Below, piece after piece: positions 15,327-21,082 of a stretch of 21,082 bases of DNA. The stretch covers positions 1-21,082 of the forward strand of contig JAUVPY010000002.1 of the NCBI GenBank assembly GCA_030598425.1. Direction: 5' to 3'. The stretch comes from Anaerolineae bacterium. GTDB taxonomy: Bacteria > Chloroflexota > Anaerolineae > 4572-78 > NAK82. The notes under the pieces are model-generated. The model was not told the origin of the DNA, did not search any database, and worked only from the letters and a program-made list of their open reading frames with translations. The translations under genes and the position numbers were made by a program. How positions within the stretch are numbered: the first letter of the stretch is position 1; every line of letters begins with the position of its first letter.

Positions 15327-16373
15327 TTATCTCCTTGGGGGATAGACTAAAACCTTCAAAGACTGTTTGTTTTTCATTAGGTCCAAGCCTTCGTGAATGT
15401 CTTCTAATGGTATTCGATGGGTAATAATTGGGGCAGTGTCTATCTTACCCTCAGCCATCAGTTGAACGGCCCTAACTACGTGCTCGGGTCGTGAATCCGA
15501 AGCGCCGACAATGCGCAGTTCACCGTAATGCACCACGCGACTGTTTAGCGTGATGTCTGGTGCATCCTTCGGCAGACTGGCGAATAAGCTGACCGTACCA
15601 CCTTTGCGTGCAAAGTGAATTGAATCCTCCTGCGCCTCACGTGTCGGCGCGCAAACGGAAACTACGTCGGCACCCAGCCCTCCCGTCCGTTCCCTGACCA
15701 CGGACATCACGTCCTCCCGAAGACCGTCGATCACCCTAACGCCGTCAAGTTCGCGCAACAAGGATAGCCTCGGTTCTGAGCGTTGCACGATCATCACCTC
15801 CTTTGCACCCAGGGCCTTTGTTGCTTCAGCGTGCAAGGCGCCCAGTGGGCCACCACCAATAATTAGGACACCGTCGCCAGCCTTCACACCGGCGAGTTCT
15901 AGCGCATTGATCACACAACTCAGGGGTTCGCTTAATGCGGCCGCCTCATCCGAGACGGAGTCGGGCACTTTGATCACATTACCACCAGCGACGGCCATAG
16001 AAGGGATTGCCAGGCGCTCGGAGAACCCGCCATCGAAATCATAGCTGATAGGCTTGGCATTGGGACACATGTTGCCCAGGCCCAGGTCGCAGTGCTGACA
16101 ATCACCGCAGGCAAGGGTGGTCGCCAATGTTATGCGTTCACCAACGGCAAAACCCTGGACCTGCGAACCGACGTGGGAAATGTGGCCGACCAACTCATGG
16201 CCGATGATGCGTGGTGGATGGCAACGTGGGTTCCCGACGGTGGCAAGCTTAAGGTCCGTGCCGCAGATGGCACAACAGTGAATTTCAACGATTAGATTGT
16301 CTTCCGTCGGAGTTGGCTCTGGCCGATCCTCAACTCGGATATCGCCGGGGGCATGATAGACAACTGCTTTCAT
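15327..16373 (-). CDS. Zinc-dependent alcohol/polyol dehydrogenase (MDR family)
   Basis: 348 residues, medium-chain dehydrogenase of the sorbitol/threonine dehydrogenase type. Catalytic zinc ligands C37 (ICGTD), H59 and E60 (GHEL) and E149 are visible, with structural zinc cysteines C89, C92, C95 and C103. Dinucleotide loop GGGPLG is at 173-178. It should oxidise a secondary alcohol of a polyol, sugar acid or amino alcohol with NAD(P). It is the first gene of the leftward operon, about 175 nt from the predicted start point of a consensus promoter; AAGGGAG lies 13 nt before its ATG, rather far. Exact substrate cannot be fixed from sequence. Confidence 0.87.
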   Translation of the reverse strand: MKAVVYHAPGDIRVEDRPEPTPTEDNLIVEIHCCAICGTDLKLATVGNPRCHPPRIIGHELVGHISHVGSQVQGFAVGERITLATTLACGDCQHCDLGLGNMCPNAKPISYDFDGGFSERLAIPSMAVAGGNVIKVPDSVSDEAAALSEPLSCVINALELAGVKAGDGVLIIGGGPLGALHAEATKALGAKEVMIVQRSEPRLSLLRELDGVRVIDGLREDVMSVVRERTGGLGADVVSVCAPTREAQEDSIHFARKGGTVSLFASLPKDAPDITLNSRVVHYGELRIVGASDSRPEHVVRAVQLMAEGKIDTAPIITHRIPLEDIHEGLDLMKNKQSLKVLVYPPRR

Positions 16374-16485
16374 GATGTATCATTTGCTCCCTTGTATATG
16401 TGTGAGTATCCGGCGGAGAAGCCTGCTGTTCGAGTACTTCCCATCTGTGGAGATGCTGATCTATCCCGCGGAGATAAAGAGACTA

Positions 16486-16514
16486 TTGACACCCAGAACA
16501 AGTTATGATAGAAT
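16486..16514 (+). promoter_or_regulatory. Sigma70-like promoter for the GntR regulator
   Basis: TTGACA at 16486-16491 and TAGAAT at 16509-16514 (five of six matches to TATAAT) are separated by exactly 17 nt. The predicted transcript would start near 16521, about 165 nt ahead of the regulator ATG. The near-palindrome at 16527-16546 begins just past this start point, a position suited to self-repression. Confidence 0.65.
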
Positions 16515-16526
16515 AGATAGGCATGG

Positions 16527-16546
16527 GATATCTGACATCTGATATC
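16527..16546. promoter_or_regulatory. Candidate operator for the adjacent GntR/FCD regulator
   Basis: GATATCTGACATCTGATATC is symmetric at 16 of 20 positions (GATATC and GA in one half, TC and GATATC in the other). It also contains ATCTGA twice, 7 bp apart, as a direct repeat. It lies between the predicted start points of the two facing promoters, so one bound dimer could control both directions. I did not see a second copy elsewhere in the window. Confidence 0.5.
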
Positions 16547-16561
16547 GTATAAAAATTATAC
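16547..16561. promoter_or_regulatory. 15 bp AT-rich palindrome over the leftward -10
   Basis: GTATAAAAATTATAC has perfect 6 bp arms around AAA. It abuts the 20 bp candidate operator and covers the leftward -10 hexamer. A further symmetric block, ACTTC-ATATC-GAAGT (16560-16574), follows in the spacer of that promoter. These could be additional binding sites or a by-product of AT-rich promoter sequence. Confidence 0.4.
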
Positions 16562-16583
16562 TTCATATCGAAGTCAATGTCAA
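16555..16583 (-). promoter_or_regulatory. Consensus sigma70 promoter for the leftward catabolic operon
   Basis: On the minus strand TTGACA (16583-16578) and TATAAT (16560-16555) are both perfect and 17 nt apart. Transcription would begin near 16548 and run left through the alcohol dehydrogenase and the following genes. A promoter this strong normally needs a repressor, and symmetric elements cover its -10, spacer and start region. Confidence 0.75.
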
Positions 16584-16685
16584 TAGCCTGATCATCGGAA
16601 TTGCTGAATAGTCGGCCATCTGCCGTCAATCCAGACCCCCGTCTTTGATTGTCCTCTGTATACTCGTAGAAACTGGGGATTGCCA

Positions 16686-17390
16686 ATGGAAAAACCGCTT
16701 GAAAGACCAGCTCTGAGCCAAGCTATCCGTGACTATGTCAAGCAGTACATTCTGGATCAGGGATTGAGCGCAGGTGACCCACTCCCGTCAGAAACGCGAC
16801 TGGCACAGGAGTTGGGAGTCGGGCGCGGCTCTGTCAGAGAAGCGATTAAGGCTTTGCAGTCGCTGGGCATCGTTGAAGTCCGGCACGGCGATGGACTTTA
16901 CGTATGCCCGTACACCTTTGAGCCAATCCTTGAAACCCTCAACTATGGTATGCGCTTTGATGCCACCACCCTGTCAGAATTGATGCAGATTAGGGTCTTG
17001 CTGGAACGCGCGGCCATCGAAGACGCCGTTCAGCAAATTGGCGAAGAAGATCTGGATCGGCTTGAAACGCTGATGGGGGTTTGGGAGGAAAGAGTTCAAG
17101 CCGGAGAGCCTCACAAAGACATAGACGAGGAATTCCACTGCATTCTGTACGGCGCCCTGAACAATCAAACGTTCAATAGACTATTCGAACTATTCTGGAT
17201 TGCTTTTGAGAACCTCGATAATCCGATCATTCATGATACTAGCCGAGCGGAGGAAGACCTTGAAAAGCACCAGGCTATTCTGGATGCGGTGAAGGCCCGC
17301 GACCCAGACTTGGCTCGACAACGCATGACGCAACACTTCGAGTATCTACAGGAACGCATCCGCCGGGCTTCCGACCTGCTTGAGGCGTAG
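16686..17390 (+). CDS. GntR-family transcription regulator, FadR/FCD subfamily
   Basis: 234 residues from ATG 16686 (GGGG 7 nt upstream; a TTG start two codons earlier is less likely). The N-terminal winged helix (about 8-76) has PLPSETRLAQELGVGRGSVR and EAIKALQSLGIVEVRHGDGLYV, the GntR signature. The C-terminal FCD domain (about 98-225) keeps the likely metal ligands D147 and H151 (DEEFH), H195 (EKHQAIL) and H217 (TQHFEY). Such regulators usually repress sugar-acid genes and are released by a carboxylate metabolite. It is divergent from the catabolic operon and adjoins two facing promoters, so control of both is the natural inference. The effector is plausibly a uronate-derived acid, but this is not visible in sequence. 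Confidence 0.9.
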   Translation: MEKPLERPALSQAIRDYVKQYILDQGLSAGDPLPSETRLAQELGVGRGSVREAIKALQSLGIVEVRHGDGLYVCPYTFEPILETLNYGMRFDATTLSELMQIRVLLERAAIEDAVQQIGEEDLDRLETLMGVWEERVQAGEPHKDIDEEFHCILYGALNNQTFNRLFELFWIAFENLDNPIIHDTSRAEEDLEKHQAILDAVKARDPDLARQRMTQHFEYLQERIRRASDLLEA

Positions 17391-17548
17391 CAGTTCTGGT
17401 GGGTCAATTTGTAGAGTGGAAGGCTGCGATTGAGGACGTGGATGGGGTGGTGCCCACTGGGAGGGAGCATGCCTATGAACCATGTGTAGTAGATGCAAAC
17501 CCACAGATCGGTCGTGTCTAGGACATCAGAAGTTCCAAGGAGGGACAA

Positions 17549-18969
17549 ATGTCTGCAAAGAGGATTATGCTGTTCGTGATAGCCGCTGTTGTTCTGTCGT
17601 TGACGGCAGCCCAGTGCGTTCAACCGGTGGTCGTTGAGAAGGAGGTGGTCGTCACCCAGGAAGTTGAGGTCGAAAAGGAGGTGATTGTAGAGGTAGCTCC
17701 CGAGCGTGTCGACATCGTCTATTGGATTTTCGGTTCTGAGGGCTCGGCCAAGGCTGACACCGGGGAGCTGTGGTCCGACTTCTACAGCCGGGTGATCAAC
17801 GAATACGAGAAGGAGCACTCCGGCGTCAATATCGACTTCTTCTTGCGCGGTGTGGAGGCAGGTGGGACCACAACCTACGTCGACGCAGCTGTGGCCGCCG
17901 GTACCCCCCCCGACATCTACTATGATGACATCTTCCGCATCCGGAAATATGCCCAGGCGGGCCTACTGGAATCGCTAGAGGGAGCGCTGACCGCAGAGGA
18001 CAAGGCAACCTATGACCCCACTATCCTATCCCTGATGACGGATGAAAATGGCCTGTATGCCATCCCGGCCGGTACCGGCTACGTGGCCTACGTCATCAAC
18101 AAAACCATGTTCGAAGAGGCCGGGCTCTAGGATATGTTGCCCCAGGACCCGGATCGCAACTGGACAACCGAAGAATTCCTGGAGGCTTGTCGCGCCATCA
18201 ATGATCCCCCCGATCGCTACTGCACCATGTTCTTCGCCAAGACGCCGTCCTTCGATACCTCGTTCAACAACTGGTTTGGCGGTTTCCCGGGCTGCGAGCT
18301 TTTCGACGCCGAAACGGGAGAGTACACCGTGAACAGCCCGGAGTGCGTGGAGGCTATGACTTGGTTGCACGGTCTCCTCGAGGAAGGATTGATCGTGCCG
18401 GGACCATCCGGCTTTGTGGATGACGACCAGGATGGTTACTGGAAGCGCCAGGAGATCGCCATGACCGGGGGTGGCTTCTGGTACAATGGCGTGACCAAAC
18501 TCGGGCTGGAAGATGGCTCTATCGAAGGTCCAATGGAATACGTGCTGGTGAACTATCCGCACAAGCCGGATGCGCCGCCGCCGCCCATGGGGACCTGGAA
18601 CCCGCACACCTGGAGTGTCTTCGAACAGGAAGACCCCGAAAAACTGGCGGTCATCTTGGACTTCATCAACTACATGCAGCAGCCAGACATCGCTATGCAG
18701 ATCGCGGCTGGCTGGAACGAGGTCGCCGTACGCAACGATGCTGCGAATCCCTGGGCGGATGACCCCGACTGGAACTGGGTGGTGCCGGTGGCTCAGGAGC
18801 ATGGCGCCAAGAACTACTACTACTGGAATGGCGTCCCCTGCAACTACAACGAAGTGCGTCTGACCTGGGCAGGGCCCGGCAAGGCTTTTGGGAGCCGGAT
18901 GCGGACATTCAAGCCATCCTGGATGACTTCGTGGAGCAGGCGAGTGCGATAATCGCAGAATGTGAGTAG
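17549..18969 (+). pseudogene. ABC sugar-binding lipoprotein gene interrupted by in-frame TAG and a frameshift
   Basis: The start ATG has AAGGAGG 5-6 nt upstream. A signal peptide (KRIMLFVIAAVVLSL) leads to C23 in LTAAQC, a lipoprotein-like site with unusual Q at -1, then a VEKEVVV-type charged linker as in Chloroflexota binding proteins. The family-1 extracellular binding fold follows (WIFGSEGSAK; AAGTPPDIYYDD; IPAGTGYVAYVINKTMFEEA). Codon 194 (18128-18130) is TAG, yet the same frame continues with MLPQDPDRNWTTEEFLEACR, clearly the same protein. Near the end a missing T in 18886-18889 shifts the frame; one frame over it reads FWEPDADIQAILDDFVEQAS to a stop at 18967. Intact length would be about 473 residues. 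Two lesions suggest a pseudogene or sequence error. It would deliver oligosaccharide to the following permeases. Confidence 0.85.
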
Positions 18970-18994
18970 TCCATAAGAGTTACAGATTCAATCT

Positions 18995-19029
18995 GGCGGC
19001 TGCCGGGGGGTATTTCCCCGGCAGCCGCC
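18995..19029 (+). terminator. GC-rich intercistronic hairpin between binding protein and permease genes
   Basis: A perfect 14 bp stem (GGCGGCTGCCGGGG with its complement) encloses the 7 nt loop GGTATTT, 25 nt past the restored stop of the binding-protein gene. The following TTTGGTTATTTTT is T-rich but interrupted. This fits a partial terminator or 3' stabilising hairpin that yields more binding-protein mRNA than permease mRNA, a common arrangement in sugar ABC operons. Confidence 0.65.
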
Positions 19030-19061
19030 CACTTTGGTTATTTTTAAAGAGGTAGAACGGT

Positions 19062-19958
19062 ATGACAGCCAAACTCACAGGGCTTGGCAGGGAAATCTGG
19101 CGCAACCGTGCAGGCTACCTATTCATCGCCCCGGGTTATTTGGCCTTTGTGGTCTTCATGCTTATACCCCTCGCGGCGGCTGCCGGCCTGTCTTTCTACA
19201 AGGCCTCCTTCGTCATAGATCAACGGCAATTCGTAGGGTTAGAGCAATATGCACGCTTGTTTCGTGACGCCAAATTCCAGAAGGCACTCGTCAATACCAT
19301 CAAATATGTCCTGGTTGTGGTGCCGGTCACCCTCGGCTTGTCCCTGATGATTTCGCTACTCGTACACCCCAGAGGCATTAGGGCTCAATCCTTTTACCGG
19401 GGTGCGTTCTATCTGCCGGGGGTGGCCGGCGGGGTGATCCTGTCGGTGGTCTGGCTATGGATCTTTAACCCCACCTTTGGCCTGCTGAACTATCTGCTAG
19501 GGCTGGTGGGGATCGAGCCAGTTCTTTGGCTGGCAAGTACCAAGACCAGTTTTTGGGCAGTGTCTATGGTGGTGTTAACCTTCACCATTGGACAACCTAT
19601 CATCCTGTTCCTGGCCGGCCTGGCCAATCTCAACCAGGACATCCTCGATGCCTGCGTGGTGGACGGGGCCAATAATTGGCAGCGTACCTGGTTTGTCACC
19701 CTGCCCCTCTTGAGACCCGTGATCCTGTTTGTCATCGCCACTCAAACTATCGGCGTCTTTCAAATCTGGGAGACCATCTACATGTTGACCGAGGGCGGGC
19801 CATCTAACTCCAGTACTTCGCTCGTTTTTTTAATCTACCAGACCGCCTTCATTGCCGGTAGGTATGGAAAGGCATCAGCTATCGGTGTCGTGCTGTTGAT
19901 CCTGGTAGCTATCGTCACCTTCGGGCAATTGCGCCTGTGGGACCGCACCGAGGTGTAG
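19062..19958 (+). CDS. Sugar ABC transporter permease (MalF/UgpA type)
   Basis: 298 residues, inner-membrane subunit of a CUT1-type carbohydrate importer. About six hydrophobic helices are visible, for example YLFIAPGYLAFVVFMLIPLA, VLVVVPVTLGLSLMISLL, VAGGVILSVVWLWIF and the final GVVLLILVAIVTF. The EAA loop that contacts the ATPase is DACVVDGANNWQRTWFVTLP (196-215), with the invariant DGA. GAGGT sits 8 nt before the ATG. It follows the interrupted binding-protein gene across the hairpin and precedes the MalG-type partner by 45 nt. The reading frame is intact, in contrast to the gene before it. Confidence 0.93.
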   Translation: MTAKLTGLGREIWRNRAGYLFIAPGYLAFVVFMLIPLAAAAGLSFYKASFVIDQRQFVGLEQYARLFRDAKFQKALVNTIKYVLVVVPVTLGLSLMISLLVHPRGIRAQSFYRGAFYLPGVAGGVILSVVWLWIFNPTFGLLNYLLGLVGIEPVLWLASTKTSFWAVSMVVLTFTIGQPIILFLAGLANLNQDILDACVVDGANNWQRTWFVTLPLLRPVILFVIATQTIGVFQIWETIYMLTEGGPSNSSTSLVFLIYQTAFIAGRYGKASAIGVVLLILVAIVTFGQLRLWDRTEV

Positions 19959-20003
19959 GACACGACGTGAGCAAATCATCTTTCGGACACAGGAGCGGCT
20001 CTT

Positions 20004-20915
20004 ATGGAAACGACGGCTGCGACGGTCAGCAGACCTAGGGAGAGGCCACATCATCAAAAGCTTTGGTTGAGCCGGCTGGGCCGACTGTTCAGCTATGTCA
20101 TTCTTACAGTGCTGGCGATCGTCTTCCTGCTGCCACTGTATTGGATGGTGACTGGCTCGTCGAAGCTTCAAACCATCACTATGGCTGTGCCTCCCGAGTT
20201 CTTCCCCAGTCAGCCCACGCTGGCCAACTGGATAAAACTGTTCACCGGTCCGTGGCCGAGCTGGCGCTGGTTACTAAATAGCATCATCGTTTCTATGTTG
20301 ACGGTTGTCATCGTGGTCATCATCGCCGCTATGACTGGTTACGGGTTCGGGAAAAAGCGCTTCCCGGGGTCAGAGGTGCTTTTCTTCATTCTGCTGAGCA
20401 CCATGTTCCTTCCCAGCCAGGTGATGCTCATTCCCCTCTTCTTACTGGTGCGCGGACTGCATCTGACCGACTCGGTACCTGGCAGCTATCTGGCCATGGC
20501 CCTGCCTATGCTTTCATCCCCATATGGAATCTTCCTGGTCAAGCAATTCGCCAGTACCATACCTGACGATCTTATTGATGCCGCCAAGATAGACGGCGCA
20601 TCGGAGTGGCAAATATTCATGCGCATCGCAGTGCCAATAATGGGCCCTGCGCTGGCTGCGCTGGCCATCTTCACATTTAACCTGGCCTGGAATTACTTCA
20701 TGTGGCACTTGCTGGTCGCTGCCGACAAATTCATGTACACAGTTCCGGTTGGGGTGTCATATATCGCCCGGGTGCCCGCCTACGGCAAGGTGACTCAGGA
20801 TATCGGCCTCATGATGGCTGGCGGCTCCTTTGGTGCCTTTTTTATGATCGTCTTTTTCCTTGCCTTCCAGCAGTACTTTGTAAAGGGCATTACCTTTGGC
20901 GCTGTCAAGGGTTAG
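20004..20915 (+). CDS. Sugar ABC transporter permease (MalG/UgpE type)
   Basis: 303 residues, second membrane subunit of the CUT1 importer. The first helix (YVILTVLAIVFLLPLYWMVT, 31-50) is followed by the typical SSKLQT segment and PTLANWIKLF. The EAA loop reads DAAKIDGASEWQIFMRIAVP (192-211). The final helix leads into FQQYFVKGITFGAVKG, the standard MalG-type C-terminus. GGAG lies 8 nt before the ATG. No ATP-binding subunit appears in the window; CUT1 systems often share one ATPase encoded elsewhere. The arabinofuranosidase gene starts 4 nt after its stop, which points to arabinose-containing oligosaccharides as cargo. Confidence 0.93.
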   Translation: METTAATVSRPRERPHHQKLWLSRLGRLFSYVILTVLAIVFLLPLYWMVTGSSKLQTITMAVPPEFFPSQPTLANWIKLFTGPWPSWRWLLNSIIVSMLTVVIVVIIAAMTGYGFGKKRFPGSEVLFFILLSTMFLPSQVMLIPLFLLVRGLHLTDSVPGSYLAMALPMLSSPYGIFLVKQFASTIPDDLIDAAKIDGASEWQIFMRIAVPIMGPALAALAIFTFNLAWNYFMWHLLVAADKFMYTVPVGVSYIARVPAYGKVTQDIGLMMAGGSFGAFFMIVFFLAFQQYFVKGITFGAVKG

Positions 20916-20919
20916 AATT

Positions 20920-21082
20920 ATGGAACCGACGACAATCACGCTGCACACGAAATTTCAGATCGGTGAGGTAGACCCGCGTATCTTTGGTGGTTTCCTGGAA
21001 CATCTTGGGCGAGCCGTGTATGGAGGTGTGTACGACCCGGATTGCTCCTCCGCCGACCAAGACGGCTATCGCACCGATGTGC
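20920..21082 (+). CDS. abfA: Alpha-L-arabinofuranosidase (GH51), 5' end only
   Basis: Only the first 54 codons fall in the window. The translation includes DPRIFGGFLEHLGRAVYGGV followed by YDPDCSSADQDGYRTDV, the near-invariant N-terminal strand of GH51 arabinofuranosidases (R-I/F-G-x-FxEHxGRxVYxGI). The enzyme releases terminal alpha-L-arabinofuranose from arabinan, arabinoxylan or short arabino-oligosaccharides. No signal peptide is present at the start, so it is probably cytoplasmic and acts on imported oligosaccharides. ATG follows the permease stop by 4 nt with AAGGG 8 nt upstream, so it shares that transcript. The catalytic acid and nucleophile lie beyond the edge. Confidence 0.9.
   Translation, partial: MEPTTITLHTKFQIGEVDPRIFGGFLEHLGRAVYGGVYDPDCSSADQDGYRTDV

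Larger units (their letters stand above)
16374..16685. other. Gene-free control region between the leftward operon and the regulator
   Basis: This 312 bp gap holds no credible gene. It contains one rightward and one leftward sigma70-like promoter that point toward each other, a 20 bp near-palindrome and further short palindromes between and over them (listed separately), a leader of about 175 nt for the leftward transcript, and a leader of about 165 nt for the regulator mRNA. The middle part, about 16500-16580, is clearly AT-richer than its surroundings. Confidence 0.7.

Noticed and set aside
17231..17818. 195-codon minus-strand ORF spanning the regulator end and the binding-protein start
   Set aside because: Antisense to two recognisable genes, with no family resemblance and no start signal.
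18128..18130. TAG as a reassigned sense codon (suppressor or alternative code)
   Set aside because: TAG ends several intact genes here (GntR, both permeases, the UroD-fold gene at 6077), and the same binding-protein gene also has a frameshift, so simple lesions or sequence errors are more likely.
18026..18802. 258-codon minus-strand ORF opposite the binding-protein gene
   Set aside because: Antisense shadow; the plus strand has clear binding-protein homology through the same bases.

Overview
This 21 kb window reads as a carbohydrate-catabolism locus from a free-living bacterium, most likely Chloroflexota (Anaerolineae-like). That placement is inference. It rests on the Val/Glu/Lys-repeat linker behind the lipoprotein signal of the sugar-binding protein, a style common in Chloroflexota binding proteins, and on the crowding of UroD-fold proteins among sugar genes. 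GC is moderate, a little above 50 percent. I saw no tRNA, rRNA, CRISPR array or transposase gene.

Layout. Positions 1-16373 carry an almost unbroken leftward (minus-strand) gene run. Read in transcription order from the right it encodes: a zinc alcohol dehydrogenase, a VOC protein, a class III aminotransferase, a UroD-fold protein, an amidohydrolase remnant, an 85 bp inverted repeat, two SDR dehydrogenases, a second UroD-fold protein, a membrane-anchored FAD oxidoreductase, a third UroD-fold protein, a 2,3-diketo-L-gulonate reductase-like enzyme (DlgD/YiaK type), a D-2-hydroxyacid dehydrogenase, KduI, KduD, a KdgK-type kinase, and a fourth UroD-fold protein cut by the left edge. Positions 16374-16685 are a control region. 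Rightward from 16686 come a GntR/FadR-type regulator, a sugar-binding lipoprotein gene carrying an in-frame TAG and a frameshift, two MalF/MalG-type permeases, and the first 54 codons of a GH51 alpha-L-arabinofuranosidase.

How the genes fit together. KduI, KduD and KdgK form the standard route from unsaturated uronate (pectin or other uronan breakdown) to 2-keto-3-deoxy-6-phosphogluconate; the aldolase is not in the window. The DlgD-like enzyme and the arabinofuranosidase point to plant cell-wall sugars (pectin side chains or arabinoxylan). The ABC permeases would import oligosaccharides, with an ATPase encoded elsewhere. The dehydrogenase, aminotransferase, VOC, FAD oxidoreductase and UroD-fold genes suggest a second oxidative or transamination route whose substrate I cannot name.

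The most notable observations are these. First, two sigma70-like promoters face each other across the regulator/operon junction, the leftward one a perfect TTGACA-17-TATAAT, with a 20 bp near-palindrome between the predicted start points. Second, there are four divergent UroD-fold proteins with different metal-site motifs and no corrinoid protein. Third, the binding-protein gene has two lesions between otherwise intact neighbours. Fourth, an 85 bp inverted-repeat element lies beside a truncated amidohydrolase.
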